IMG/VR virus record: IMGVR_UViG_3300043427_003205
Coordinates: 1-28,356 of that record
From: a virus
Strand: one strand, 5' to 3'
DNA length: 28,356 nucleotides
This document shows, one piece after another, positions 6,304 to 13,589 of this stretch. Position 1 is the stretch's first letter. Every line of letters begins with the position of its first letter. Position numbers and translations under genes: made by a program. The notes under the pieces were generated by a model that was not told where the DNA came from, did not search any database, and saw only the letters and a program-made list of their open reading frames with translations.

Positions 6304-7371
6304 TCAAAGCTGAATGCCGGCCAGGGCTTTCTGGATCCGGTCGGCCTCGATCCACCGTTTGTAGACGGCCTGGTGCGTGCTCAGGCTGTGTCCCATGAGT
6401 CTTGCCCCGAGCTCGGGGGCGACGCCGCGATCCATGAGCCGGAGGGCGTAAGCGTGGCGGAGGTTGTAGGGGCGGATCGCCACGCCGTCGCGATCCAGGG
6501 CGTCGAGGAAGGCTTTGGTGATGGTGCGGGCGCTCTGCCGAGGACGGTCGAGCTCGTGGAGGTGGAAGTGGGTCACCCAGCGGCTGGGGCAGGGGGTGAC
6601 GCGGCGGGCGCCGGTTTTGGTGGCGTCGCCGATCTGGATCCAGTCCTCGGGGAGCCACTCGAGGGCGGCGCACTCGTGGGGTCGAAGGCCGTAGGCGGCG
6701 CACATTCCCCAGGTCCATTGCCAGTGAGGGAGGCGGATGCGAGACCAGGCGGATTCGATGGCGGCGTCGGTGGGGATGTCGCGCTCGGTGAGCTGCTCGA
6801 CGCCGTAGCCGCGGCAGGCGGCGAGGAGGGGTTCGTGGTCGAGGCCCAGGGACTTGGCGACCTGAGCGAGGAGGTTGCCTTGGTCGCGGCGGCTGGCGCT
6901 GCCGGCGGGCATGCCACGGATGATGCGCAGGAGGATGGCTTCGGTGGCCGGGCCGGCGATCGGGAGCTTGTTGAGGGCCGGGCGCCATTTCTTTGACCAG
7001 GCGACGGAGCCGCGTTCGGGGTCGCGGGCGTATTTGGTGGCGTGGAGGCGTTCCGCGGCGGCGCGGAAGTCGGCCATGGTGAGGCCGCCCTCGGGGGTGG
7101 GGGCCGCGGGGGCCTCCCAGGCGGCCCAGGAGAAGGAGCCGGTGCGGAGCTGGTGACTGAGCTCGATGGCCTTGCGCTCGGCCTCGGAGAGGGCGGCGTA
7201 GTCGGCGGGGAGGCCCAGGGCGATGCGCTGGCGGCGGGCCGGACCGGTCCCCTTTCGGTCCACCAGGGTCGCCCGGAGGACCAAGCTGGCCTTGCGGCGC
7301 TCGATGGCGCACTTGTGGTGGCCTGCCTTCAGGCGGGTGTTGAGGTCGGCGAGCGCGGCGTCGATGGACAC
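6304..7371 (-). CDS. int: Tyrosine-family site-specific integrase
   Basis: Catalyses recombination between attP and a host attachment site. The tetrad residues are visible: box I arginine in GLRPHE (R230), box II arginine in YNLRHAYALR (R305), histidine in LMGHS (H328) and nucleophile tyrosine in HQAVYKRW (Y337). The usual box II first histidine is tyrosine (YNLRH), a common variant. I chose the GTG at 7371, giving 355 residues, because similarity to cyanobacterial integrases (SIDAALADLNTRL ... IERRKASLVLRATL ... QRIALGLP) begins there. The frame stays open up to 7617 but that extension reads through a terminator and a tRNA fragment. It reads in the same direction as the tRNA-Pro fragment, so after integration it would lie directly downstream of the restored host tRNA. 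A tyrosine integrase implies a temperate life cycle or temperate ancestry. Confidence 0.92.
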   Translation of the reverse strand: MSIDAALADLNTRLKAGHHKCAIERRKASLVLRATLVDRKGTGPARRQRIALGLPADYAALSEAERKAIELSHQLRTGSFSWAAWEAPAAPTPEGGLTMADFRAAAERLHATKYARDPERGSVAWSKKWRPALNKLPIAGPATEAILLRIIRGMPAGSASRRDQGNLLAQVAKSLGLDHEPLLAACRGYGVEQLTERDIPTDAAIESAWSRIRLPHWQWTWGMCAAYGLRPHECAALEWLPEDWIQIGDATKTGARRVTPCPSRWVTHFHLHELDRPRQSARTITKAFLDALDRDGVAIRPYNLRHAYALRLMDRGVAPELGARLMGHSLSTHQAVYKRWIEADRIQKALAGIQL

Positions 7372-7374
7372 GGC

Positions 7375-7395
7375 GGTGGACCGGAAGGTGGACCG
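7375..7395 (+). repeat. Candidate arm-type binding sites, left pair (GGTGGACCG x2)
   Basis: GGTGGACCG occurs at 7375-7383 and 7387-7395, a 12-base period, just upstream of the integrase start. A matching pair lies on the other side of the tRNA fragment at 7606-7625, and an inverted copy (CGGTCCACC) lies at 7256-7264 inside the integrase gene. Paired repeats on both sides of a core resemble the arm sites bound by integrase N-terminal domains or excisionases in lambda-type attP. Assignment as arm sites is inference. Confidence 0.6.
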
Positions 7396-7440
7396 ATTCT
7401 GTCGTCTGCGTTGGTCTGCTTGGACCCCGCAAGCACTTAA

Positions 7441-7470
7441 ATAGAAAAACCGCCTCCTGTGGGAAGCGGC
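7441..7470 (-). terminator. Intrinsic terminator on the minus strand just after the tRNA-Pro fragment
   Basis: Reading the minus strand, a 9-bp stem (arms at 7470-7462 and 7457-7449, with two G-T wobbles) closes a 4-base loop and is followed by five T residues (7449-7445). It lies about 32 bases downstream of the tRNA 3' end, where a host tRNA-Pro terminator would be expected. The plus-strand reading lacks a T tract. The phage seems to carry a tRNA terminator together with the tRNA 3' end, which would separate host tRNA transcription from integrase after integration. Confidence 0.8.
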
Positions 7471-7502
7471 TCTGCGACTGGGATCTCGGGATTTGACTGG
7501 AT

Positions 7503-7547
7503 CGGAGCGACAGGATTTGAACCTGCGACCCCCACTACCCCAAAGTG
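7503..7547 (-). other. attP core candidate: 3' half of tRNA-Pro(GGG)
   Basis: On the minus strand these 45 bases match the 3' part of a bacterial tRNA-Pro. They include four bases of the 5' anticodon stem, the loop TTGGGGT (anticodon GGG), the 3' anticodon stem AGTGG, a variable loop, a T arm with loop TTCAAAT, and the 3' acceptor strand CGCTCCG with discriminator A. The D arm and 5' acceptor strand are missing, so it is not a functional tRNA. Phage-type genes lie on both sides and the integrase is adjacent, as expected for an attP that would recreate the tRNA 3' end. Could also be an attL or attR if one side were host DNA, but the polymerase and helicases on one side and tail genes on the other argue against that. 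Confidence 0.85.
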
Positions 7548-7605
7548 CTAGGTAAGAGCTCAGATCGCTTGCAGTAACTGAGCAGCAGGGTTTGGCATGA
7601 GCAGG

Positions 7606-7625
7606 GGTGGACCGCAAGTGGACCG
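7606..7625 (+). repeat. Candidate arm-type binding sites, right pair (GTGGACCG x2)
   Basis: GTGGACCG starts at 7607 and 7618, an 11-base period, 59 bases beyond the tRNA core on the side opposite the integrase. The pair mirrors the left pair in sequence and spacing. It overlaps the first codons of the endolysin frame, so integrase or excisionase binding here could affect lysis-gene expression. Site identity is inferred. Confidence 0.6.
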
Positions 7626-8794
7626 ACCTAGGCTTTGAAAAGTGGTCAGGTAAGCCCGTGGTTCAGGCTCGTAACAAAACGTTTTCGAACACCTGGGATG
7701 GGGTCGTTGCCGCCGCGCAGGCGACCGGCGCTCGCTTCCCCGAGCTCGTGGCGGCGCAATGGGCCCTGGAGAGTGGGTGGGGCAAGCACACGAGTGGCAA
7801 GAATAACTTCTTCGGTCTGAAGGGAGGTGGAACAGCAAAGCAAACACAAGAGGTAATCAATGGTAGAACTGTGACTATCACAGCGAGCTTTATTGATTTC
7901 CCTGATCTTGTGACTTGTGTAAGTTATTTGGTATCGCGTTGGTACAAGGATTGGAAAGACTATAAAGGTGTCAATAATGCAGTTAATCGTGAAGTTGCTG
8001 CGCGTTCGTTGGTTGAGCAAGGCTATGCAACTGATTCGGACTATGCCGAAAAGCTCATTGCACTGATGAATGAGAAAGCTCCGGTCTCGGGGGAGAAGCC
8101 GGGCGTTTCAACGAAAAACACGCCTCTATTTCAAATCACTGCGCTACAAGACACCTGGCTAAAGAAGGAGCCGGTACAGGCCACCGAGCTCGGGGGAAAG
8201 GAAAGGGTGCGCGTGGTGAAGGGGCGAGGCTATGCAGTTCTTGCATATTCCGAGGTCGCGGCGGATGCGCATGCGCGGGTGGAGCTAGCCGCGGGATCAG
8301 GGACGTGGTTTGTGTTCGAGCCTCATTGGAAGCGGGATCAGCCGATCGGTGAGGCGCTATCGGTTTCGGTGGATTGGCACGATTTCGACTGTCTTGTCAC
8401 CCCGAACCTGACTGTCGGTGAAGTTCTGCAGTGGGACCGGCGGAGGATTCCGGGGCCGAGTGCGGCAGTTCGGGCTCGGTTGCTCAAGACCGCACAGGAG
8501 TTTCAGGCAATTCGGGAGGCGTGGGGACAGCCGCTTGGGGTGACGAGCTTCTACAGGCCGGAGCCCATCAACAGGCAGGTGGGCGGCGTGCCCAACTCGA
8601 GGCATGTCACGGGGCAGGCCATGGACATCTACCCGGTGAACCGCGGTCTCGAGGAGTTCTATCAGTGGATTCGCCTCCGGTGGCGTGGCGGCCTCGGGGA
8701 TGGCCGACGCAAGGGCTTCATTCACCTCGACACTGATGGTGGTGGCTTTGTGCCAGGGGGCGGAGCTACACCATCAGCGATGTGGGACTACTGA
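7607..8794 (+). CDS. Two-domain endolysin: glucosaminidase plus M15-type peptidase
   Basis: Peptidoglycan hydrolase for host lysis. Residues about 28-160 form an N-acetylglucosaminidase (FlgJ/LYZ2-like) domain with WALESGWGKH (probable catalytic E55) and NNFFGLKG. Residues about 170-250 resemble an SH3-like linker domain. Residues about 255-395 form a peptidase M15A-like domain with SFYRPEPINRQVGG, SRHVTGQAMD (H333, D340) and FIHLD (H373), the expected zinc ligands and partner motif. There is no signal peptide, so export would need a holin-type partner. The start is uncertain: GTG 7607 is the first possible start after an in-frame stop at 7598, and GTG 7658 is an alternative that would clear the arm-site repeats. 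The gene is alone on the plus strand, flanked by attP and by convergent minus-strand lysis genes. Confidence 0.9.
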   Translation: MDRKWTDLGFEKWSGKPVVQARNKTFSNTWDGVVAAAQATGARFPELVAAQWALESGWGKHTSGKNNFFGLKGGGTAKQTQEVINGRTVTITASFIDFPDLVTCVSYLVSRWYKDWKDYKGVNNAVNREVAARSLVEQGYATDSDYAEKLIALMNEKAPVSGEKPGVSTKNTPLFQITALQDTWLKKEPVQATELGGKERVRVVKGRGYAVLAYSEVAADAHARVELAAGSGTWFVFEPHWKRDQPIGEALSVSVDWHDFDCLVTPNLTVGEVLQWDRRRIPGPSAAVRARLLKTAQEFQAIREAWGQPLGVTSFYRPEPINRQVGGVPNSRHVTGQAMDIYPVNRGLEEFYQWIRLRWRGGLGDGRRKGFIHLDTDGGGFVPGGGATPSAMWDY

Positions 8795-8832
8795 GGAGAC
8801 TGACGTTTCGTTGACCAGCCGGATGTCAGCCA

Positions 8833-9135
8833 TCAGGGCTTCCGGCGTACGAAGCGGCCGTGCTCATCGCGTTCGGCGCTGCTGTGCTGGTCTTCTGGCT
8901 TGCGCAAGGCAGGATTAAAGGTGTTGAATCCGACCGCGTAGCCGACGCCGCTCATGCCACCGAGCCCCATGAGCGTGCCAGCGGTGAAGTAGCAGCTGTC
9001 CCGAGCGCCAGGCCCCTTTTCGGTCAGCCGGCAGTCCACCAGGTACACCGCGCCAAACACGATCGCCGCAGTGCTGGCGCCCTTGAGCAGGGTGGCGCCA
9101 CTGCCCAGGGCGCCAAGAATTGCGGAGAGTTTCAT
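8833..9135 (-). CDS. Small membrane protein, holin candidate
   Basis: 100 residues with two hydrophobic segments: about 16-33 (LKGASTAAIVFGAVYLVD) and about 50-70 (FTAGTLMGLGGMSGVGYAVGF). The C-terminus is charged (SSAERDEHGRFVRRKP), as in class II holins. ATG at 9135 overlaps the stop of the upstream gene by 4 bases, so it is translationally coupled. It lies next to the endolysin, convergent with it. Holin function is inferred from topology and position; I recognise no specific family. Confidence 0.7.
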   Translation of the reverse strand: MKLSAILGALGSGATLLKGASTAAIVFGAVYLVDCRLTEKGPGARDSCYFTAGTLMGLGGMSGVGYAVGFNTFNPALRKPEDQHSSAERDEHGRFVRRKP

Positions 9136-9527
9136 GGCTGGCGGTGCTGTGGTGGTGATTGCTGTTGCTGAATCGCCCGCTCCCGGTTGATGCCAACGCC
9201 CACTAGGGCCAGCAGGGCAATCAACACTGCAGCCCAGGAGGCGCCGGTGCCCAGGCTCCAGGTGGCCACGGCAGCGCCACCGCGGCGGCTGGCGTCGGCG
9301 GCAATCAGGCTGTCAACCTTGGCGGTGAGCTGGGCCAGGTCCGCTTTCGTCACCTGCCGGGATTCCAGCTCCACCAGCCGCTGTTCCAGCCGCTCAACCC
9401 GGGACATGCTGGCCGAGGTCTGCGACTGGCCCTGCACGATCGAGTTCTGCAGGCCGACGAGCAGCCCCTCAAGTCGTCCAAGGCGGTCAACCAGGGTCAT
9501 CAGGCTGATTTCGCCGTTATCCGGCAC
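9132..9527 (-). CDS. Coiled-coil protein with C-terminal membrane anchor, lysis-region hypothetical
   Basis: 131 residues. Residues about 8-80 form a coiled coil (LVDRLGRLEGLLVGL, RVERLEQRLVELESRQ, DLAQLTAKVDSL). A single membrane segment follows at about 100-118 (WAAVLIALLALVGVGI) and the tail is short and glutamine/proline-rich. Such a layout fits a phage membrane accessory protein near holin and spanin genes. The start is GTG at 9527, with ATG at 9500 as an alternative. It overlaps the following gene by 4 bases. Function unknown. Confidence 0.7.
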   Translation of the reverse strand: MPDNGEISLMTLVDRLGRLEGLLVGLQNSIVQGQSQTSASMSRVERLEQRLVELESRQVTKADLAQLTAKVDSLIAADASRRGGAAVATWSLGTGASWAAVLIALLALVGVGINRERAIQQQQSPPQHRQP

Positions 9528-9596
9528 GGCTTTCAGGGCGATTCAAGGCTTAGATGCAGGCTAGGTCTGTTCGCGTGTCCGCTCCAGTCAGCCCCG

Positions 9597-9842
9597 TCAC
9601 TCGGTCGCTTCCTTCAGCTCCTGCTGCAGGTGCAGCAGCATCGCTCGGTCCGCTGGCGACAGCGGTGGCGGCTTCAACTGCAGCTCCAGGATGCGGGTCT
9701 TGAGCTGCTTGGCATAGAGGCTGTTGAGCTGCTCGCGCACGTCCTGCGCCTTGGCGTAGCGGCTCTCGACCGCCACGGTGCCGCCGACCAGGGTCGCCAG
9801 CAGGGCGACGGCAGCAGCGGTGATCTCGAGCTGGCGGGGCAT
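9597..9842 (-). CDS. Small membrane-anchored coiled-coil protein, spanin-like candidate
   Basis: About 81 residues with an N-terminal membrane anchor (LEITAAAVALLATLVGGTVAV) followed by a coiled coil (QDVREQLNSLYAKQLKTRILELQ, ADRAMLLHLQQELKEATE). This resembles an inner-membrane spanin (Rz-like), which would help disrupt the outer membrane of a Gram-negative-type host; no partner lipoprotein was recognised. ATG 9842 is given; a GTG at 9860 overlaps the upstream stop (TAGTG) and would add six residues with coupling. A 69-base gap (9528-9596) separates it from the next gene; I see no clear promoter or terminator there. Confidence 0.7.
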   Translation of the reverse strand: MPRQLEITAAAVALLATLVGGTVAVESRYAKAQDVREQLNSLYAKQLKTRILELQLKPPPLSPADRAMLLHLQQELKEATE

Positions 9843-9859
9843 GGCGTTAGACGGGGACA

Positions 9860-10357
9860 CTAGGGCGCAGGCACCCAGGCTTCATTGATCTCGGGTGTGC
9901 TGGGGTCGTCGGCGCGATAGGTGCCGTCTGGATTGCGGGCGCGAACTCTGGAGTTGAACACCTCCATCACATCTGACGGCAGATGACAGGCTGAGGCGAC
10001 GGCAGACACCTGATCACGCAGCGCATCGGAGATACAGCCGGCTTCACGCAACGCAACCCAGCAGGCACCGAAATCAGCAGGGCCAACGGATGCCATGGCA
10101 ATGGTTGCCGCTGGCAGGGCTAAGGCCGCAGCAGGTGCAATGCCAACGGCAGAAACCAGCGCTTCGTTCACATCGGGGCTGGAAAGGAGTGCTGCCTTAA
10201 AGGTACCCCAGTCGGGGGCGGGTGGTATCGCCAGGTATGCGGCGATAGCAGCCTCCTGTTCTTCGCGATTCATGGACAGCGGCAACACCAGCGGCTCGCG
10301 ATCAGGCGCAGTGTCGTCGGTGACGATCAAAGTGCTTGCGGTGTAGGAAAGTGCCAT
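9860..10357 (-). CDS. Hypothetical protein following the collagen-like fibre gene
   Basis: 165 residues: a beta-rich start ([20 protein letters not shown]), an alanine-rich helical middle (AAALALPAATIAMASVG, FGACWVALREAGC), and a hydrophilic C-terminus (VRARNPDGTYRADDPSTPEINEAWVPAP). The hydrophilic tail might be exposed. Its ATG overlaps the fibre stop by one base (TGATG), so it is coupled to the fibre gene and may be a fibre accessory or assembly protein. I do not recognise a family. Confidence 0.75.
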   Translation of the reverse strand: MALSYTASTLIVTDDTAPDREPLVLPLSMNREEQEAAIAAYLAIPPAPDWGTFKAALLSSPDVNEALVSAVGIAPAAALALPAATIAMASVGPADFGACWVALREAGCISDALRDQVSAVASACHLPSDVMEVFNSRVRARNPDGTYRADDPSTPEINEAWVPAP

Positions 10358-12108
10358 CAGAGTACGGAGTTGATTCTCAGAAACACAGCAGCCGCTCTAA
10401 AAGCGGAACCAAGGGAGTCAAAGGTGCTTGATGTTACGTCTGGCCAAGTGCCATACGTCTGGCCAAGCGCGATTGCTTTAGGATCTATGTTTGCAGCGGC
10501 ATTTGAAACACCTGCAAGCGTTGACGCACCAACAAGGGTTGCAATGCTTGAGTTTGCGCCTGAAAGGGTTGAAAAGGCTAAAGCAGTATTATTTCTATTT
10601 ATTGCTGCGTAGTATAGCTTTCCTGCTTCTAGTGTAAAGGGTGTTAAATCCGCAGACTCTACTGTCGTTGCCGTTGCTCCACTTAGATCTCCGGTTGCGC
10701 CAAGTGGCGTGCCAGTGGGATCGTTTGTTGCATTGGCGGCATAGATAGCAAGTTGAAAATTACTTGACGCAGCTAATGTCGTGACGCGAGCACCGAGCCT
10801 GTTCACCGTAACACTGCGCCAAACAAAAAATGGAAGGAAGAAAATGGTATTTGCGTTAGTTGCACCGCCAGCGACCACCGAAGATGTGTAAGGCCAAATC
10901 CAATTTGAGGCTTTATAGGCTGGCACCACAAGGGCAGACACCGTATTCCAGGTGCCGTCGTCCTTCAGGTACTTGCCGCTGGGCGTGCCGGTCGCCGGCG
11001 CCAGCCCCGCTGTAGACGTGGAGACTAGGGGCAACGTCGCGTCAGTCCCGGTCGAGCTGCGCACCTCTCGGGTGGCGGCGTCGTAAGTGATGTCGGTGGC
11101 GACGTTGACCTGGGCACCACTGGCGATCCCATCCAACTTCGCCTTATCCGCCGCGCTCATCGAGCCCGCAGCGCTGGTCGTGGCCGCTGTGATCGCCACC
11201 GTCTGCGTCGGGGCGTCGTAGGTGAGTGGTGCCGTGGCGGCGACCACGCCGGCGGGGCCCTGGGCGCCGGCTGCACCTGCAGGGCCGGTGGGGCCGGTTG
11301 CGCCAGTTGGTCCCTGAGGTCCGGTATCTCCCGTGTCGCCCTTTGGTCCTGCTGGGCCCGTCGCGCCAGTTGGCCCTTGCGGACCCGTAGCGCCTGCAGG
11401 GCCTTGGGCACCCACCAGCGACGCCAACCACTGCGCTTCGGTGCCGACGAATCCGCCAGCCACCGCCACCTGATAGGCGCTGCTGCCTGCGGCTCCAGTG
11501 GGTCCAACAGCTCCTGCAGGGCCTTGGGCGCCCGTGGCTCCAGCGGGGCCGGTGCCACCGGCTGGCCCCTGAGCACCAGCAGCGCCTGCAGGGCCCACCA
11601 GGCTGACGCCAGCAGGCCACACCCCGCCAGCCTTCGGTCCGTAGATGACCGACGCAGCGGTGTCGATGAAGAAATCGCCGTTGGCGCCTGTGCCGCTGCT
11701 TGGCGCACTGGTGCCGCTCAGTAGCGTCCGCCCGTCAGTCCCGGCTGGGCCTTGCGCACCCGATGTGCCCTGTGGACCCTGCGGTCCAGTTGCCCCTGCT
11801 GGGCCCTGCTGCCCTTGAGCAATGCTGTAGATGGGCGATCCCCAGGCGCCGGCAGCCTTTGGACCGTAGATGTCGCCGTTGGTGGTGTTCAGGTAGAAGT
11901 CGCCGTTGGCACCGAGGCCGTTGGCCGGAACGCCAGCACCCTGCAGCCAAGCGGAGCCGAGTCCGGCGGGGCCTGTCGCCCCTGTCGCGCCGGCTGGTCC
12001 CTGCGGGCCTGGTGCGGTCGCCTCGACCACCCTCGGAACGCTGGCGCCTGTCAGTTCGACGGTCGCCTGCGACGCAGGAACAATCTGGACTTCAACCTGA
12101 TTGCTCAT
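10357..12108 (-). CDS. Collagen-like tail fibre protein
   Basis: 583 residues. Long Gly-X-Y stretches ([27 protein letters not shown] and others) occupy much of residues 30-290 and would form a trimeric collagen-like shaft. Two copies of a globular motif interrupt the shaft: [20 protein letters not shown] and [20 protein letters not shown]. After a short link ([18 protein letters not shown]), a non-repetitive C-terminal domain (about 390-583) probably binds the cell surface. Phage-borne collagen repeats are well known in tail fibres. The start overlaps the upstream gene's stop by 4 bases. The 5' shaft is GC-rich while the C-terminal domain DNA (10360-10920) is more A/T-rich, consistent with exchange of the binding tip. 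Confidence 0.92.
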   Translation of the reverse strand: MSNQVEVQIVPASQATVELTGASVPRVVEATAPGPQGPAGATGATGPAGLGSAWLQGAGVPANGLGANGDFYLNTTNGDIYGPKAAGAWGSPIYSIAQGQQGPAGATGPQGPQGTSGAQGPAGTDGRTLLSGTSAPSSGTGANGDFFIDTAASVIYGPKAGGVWPAGVSLVGPAGAAGAQGPAGGTGPAGATGAQGPAGAVGPTGAAGSSAYQVAVAGGFVGTEAQWLASLVGAQGPAGATGPQGPTGATGPAGPKGDTGDTGPQGPTGATGPTGPAGAAGAQGPAGVVAATAPLTYDAPTQTVAITAATTSAAGSMSAADKAKLDGIASGAQVNVATDITYDAATREVRSSTGTDATLPLVSTSTAGLAPATGTPSGKYLKDDGTWNTVSALVVPAYKASNWIWPYTSSVVAGGATNANTIFFLPFFVWRSVTVNRLGARVTTLAASSNFQLAIYAANATNDPTGTPLGATGDLSGATATTVESADLTPFTLEAGKLYYAAINRNNTALAFSTLSGANSSIATLVGASTLAGVSNAAANIDPKAIALGQTYGTWPDVTSSTFDSLGSAFRAAAVFLRINSVL

Positions 12109-12455
12109 GGCACGTCATCCGTGAGGCCCGGATCCAGGAGTGCTGGACCCTCGAGCCAGTAGTCCGCAGCACCACCGGGCTCGATAACGAGCATGTCCCA
12201 GTAGCCAGGACGATCCAGCAGGCGCGTCTGCGCCCTGGTCAGAGACAGCTTGATTTGCCCTTGCGCACGGTTGACATAAGTAACAGTAAGATCAACAAGT
12301 TTGGTGCGGCGCCTTTCGTCTTCCCAGATTTGGGCTAATACTGTGTAGCCAGTAAGATTAACTGCCGAGCTGCCAGCCTTTAACGTGATCAGCTCCTCAA
12401 GCGTTGCCCGCTGCGGGACACGAAGCGCATAAGAAGCTGGGCAGATCCGGGGCAT
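12105..12455 (-). CDS. Small tail/baseplate-type protein preceding the collagen-like fibre
   Basis: 116 residues from ATG 12455 ([28 protein letters not shown]); the frame is open upstream to 12494 but those extra residues are atypical. The pattern of a short start, RGATxxx-type strand, [14 protein letters not shown] and a later KLSLTRAQT region resembles immunoglobulin-like BppU/fibre-base domains of siphoviruses. It overlaps the collagen-like fibre by 4 bases. It is likely a connector between tail and fibre. Divergent from the plus-strand appendage gene at 12540. Confidence 0.75.
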   Translation of the reverse strand: MPRICPASYALRVPQRATLEELITLKAGSSAVNLTGYTVLAQIWEDERRRTKLVDLTVTYVNRAQGQIKLSLTRAQTRLLDRPGYWDMLVIEPGGAADYWLEGPALLDPGLTDDVP

Positions 12456-12468
12456 GGGAAGTGCTGGC

Positions 12469-12489
12469 TTGCTCAATTCTACTGAGCAA
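12469..12489. promoter_or_regulatory. Inverted repeat in the divergent fibre-gene intergenic region
   Basis: TTGCTCA (12469-12475) and TGAGCAA (12483-12489) form a perfect 7-bp inverted repeat with a 7-base spacer. It lies between the start of the minus-strand fibre operon (12455) and the plus-strand appendage gene (12540). This 84-base region is the only place from which both fibre sets could be transcribed, so an operator is plausible. No clear -35/-10 pair was identified. Confidence 0.45.
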
Positions 12490-12539
12490 GGCAAGGCCGT
12501 CGCTAGGATTCAAGCGTTGATTGTGCGTACAGCTGCTAG

Positions 12540-13193
12540 GTGGCTCAGGAGATTTACGCCAATCAGAGGCAGCGCTACGACACCGCTGCAAACTGGGAGT
12601 CCAATGACCCTGTTTTGCTCGCGGGTGAAATGGGTGTGGAGTCAGATACGGGAAGATTTAAGTTTGGCGATGGGGTTTTACTATGGAGTGAACTGAAGTA
12701 TGTAAGAACTGACACGATAAAGACGGTGACGCATACAACAGCGAGTCTGGCTGCTGGCGCCACCGAGGACGTCACACTGCAATGCGGGGATTACTTTCAG
12801 CTTTTGGCGTGTGAAGCATCGACGCCTGCATGGATCAGGGTGTTTGGGACTTCGGTAGCAAGAACGGCAGATACGAGGACAGGTCCAGGTGGCGACGTAC
12901 CCGCTGCAGGAACAGAGTTCTACGCTGAGGTTGCAACAACAAGTGCAGGACAGGTCATCAGGTTTTCGCCTGTGCCATTTGTGCAGGCAACCAATGGCGA
13001 TGTGTTTTTGCGAATTGTCAATCGTGACTCCGTCTCGCAGGCGGTAACGATCGAACTTGTGGTTTACGGTTCGGACACTGTGTTTGCGGTGATACCCGTG
13101 CCGCCCTCGGGGGGATCCGGCGATTACTTTGGAAGCTGGGTTGAGCAGAATTATATTTGGTATGCAGAAAGCTATCCGCCTTGGTGGGGATAG
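12540..13193 (+). CDS. Receptor-binding appendage protein with Mtd_N-like N-terminus
   Basis: 217 residues. The N-terminus (RQRYDTAANWESNDPVLLAGEMGVESDTGRFKFGDG, about 10-45) closely fits the short attachment domain found in phage appendages and named after the major tropism determinant N-terminus. The middle is a beta-rich domain, and the C-terminus is aromatic and glycine-rich (SGGSGDYFGSWVEQNYIWYAESYPPWWG). GTG start at 12540 just upstream of the conserved motif. It heads a plus-strand cassette of six fibre/structural genes inserted between minus-strand genes. No reverse transcriptase or variable repeat of a diversity-generating retroelement was seen here. Confidence 0.82.
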   Translation: MAQEIYANQRQRYDTAANWESNDPVLLAGEMGVESDTGRFKFGDGVLLWSELKYVRTDTIKTVTHTTASLAAGATEDVTLQCGDYFQLLACEASTPAWIRVFGTSVARTADTRTGPGGDVPAAGTEFYAEVATTSAGQVIRFSPVPFVQATNGDVFLRIVNRDSVSQAVTIELVVYGSDTVFAVIPVPPSGGSGDYFGSWVEQNYIWYAESYPPWWG

Positions 13194-13229
13194 GTTCTTA
13201 GTGCTACCTGTCCTTTTGGTTAGTCATCC

Positions 13230-13589
13230 ATGGCTGCTCCCAATCTCAAATCTCCAACGACGGTCACTGGCAAGACCGATGGCTACGCCGTAACCACCAC
13301 CCTGGCGGCAGCACTCAGCAACAGCGCTAGCTCGGGAAAGTTGCTGAAGGTGGTGTCTGTCTACTGCGCCAATGTGGACGGCACAGCAGCGGCTGACATT
13401 GATCTGACCTATTACAACGGCACGACGGATTTCTATTTGGCGAAGACCATCACCGTGCCAGCCGATGCGACACAAGTGCTAGTCACGCGTGAAGCGCCGA
13501 TCTACCTGGAGGAAGGCGACAGCCTGCGGGCGAAAGCTAGCGCTGCAGGTGATCTGGAGCTGGTGATTTCGTATGAGGACATTTCGTGA
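13230..13589 (+). CDS. Small structural protein, hypothetical
   Basis: 119 residues, beta-rich, of a kind frequent next to cyanophage fibre genes: a threonine-rich start (SPTTVTGKTDGYAVTTTLAAALSNSASSGKLLKVVSVYCANVDG) then strands ending DSLRAKASAAGDLELVISYEDIS. The layout resembles a jelly-roll or decoration protein. ATG at 13230. Its stop overlaps the next ATG (TGATG). Function unknown; virion protein is inferred from context. Confidence 0.75.
   Translation: MAAPNLKSPTTVTGKTDGYAVTTTLAAALSNSASSGKLLKVVSVYCANVDGTAAADIDLTYYNGTTDFYLAKTITVPADATQVLVTREAPIYLEEGDSLRAKASAAGDLELVISYEDIS

Noticed and set aside
6284-7432. 382-residue minus-strand frame overlapping the integrase
   Set aside because: Composed almost only of Pro, Arg and Gly; a GC-driven shadow of the integrase gene.
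7503-7547. Functional tRNA-Pro gene
   Set aside because: The D arm and 5' acceptor strand are absent, so only the 3' fragment is present.
7372-7617. Upstream extension of the integrase reading frame to an ATG at 7617
   Set aside because: It would translate through the terminator and the tRNA fragment, the text is Arg/Ser-rich and unlike integrase N-termini, and family-like sequence begins at the GTG at 7371.
10357-12108. CRISPR-like or satellite repeat in the GC-rich region
   Set aside because: The DNA repetition is explained by Gly-X-Y collagen codons; units are irregular and without spacers.
12540-13193. Diversity-generating retroelement target
   Set aside because: The Mtd_N-like N-terminus suggested it, but no reverse transcriptase, template repeat or adenine-variable region is visible in the window.
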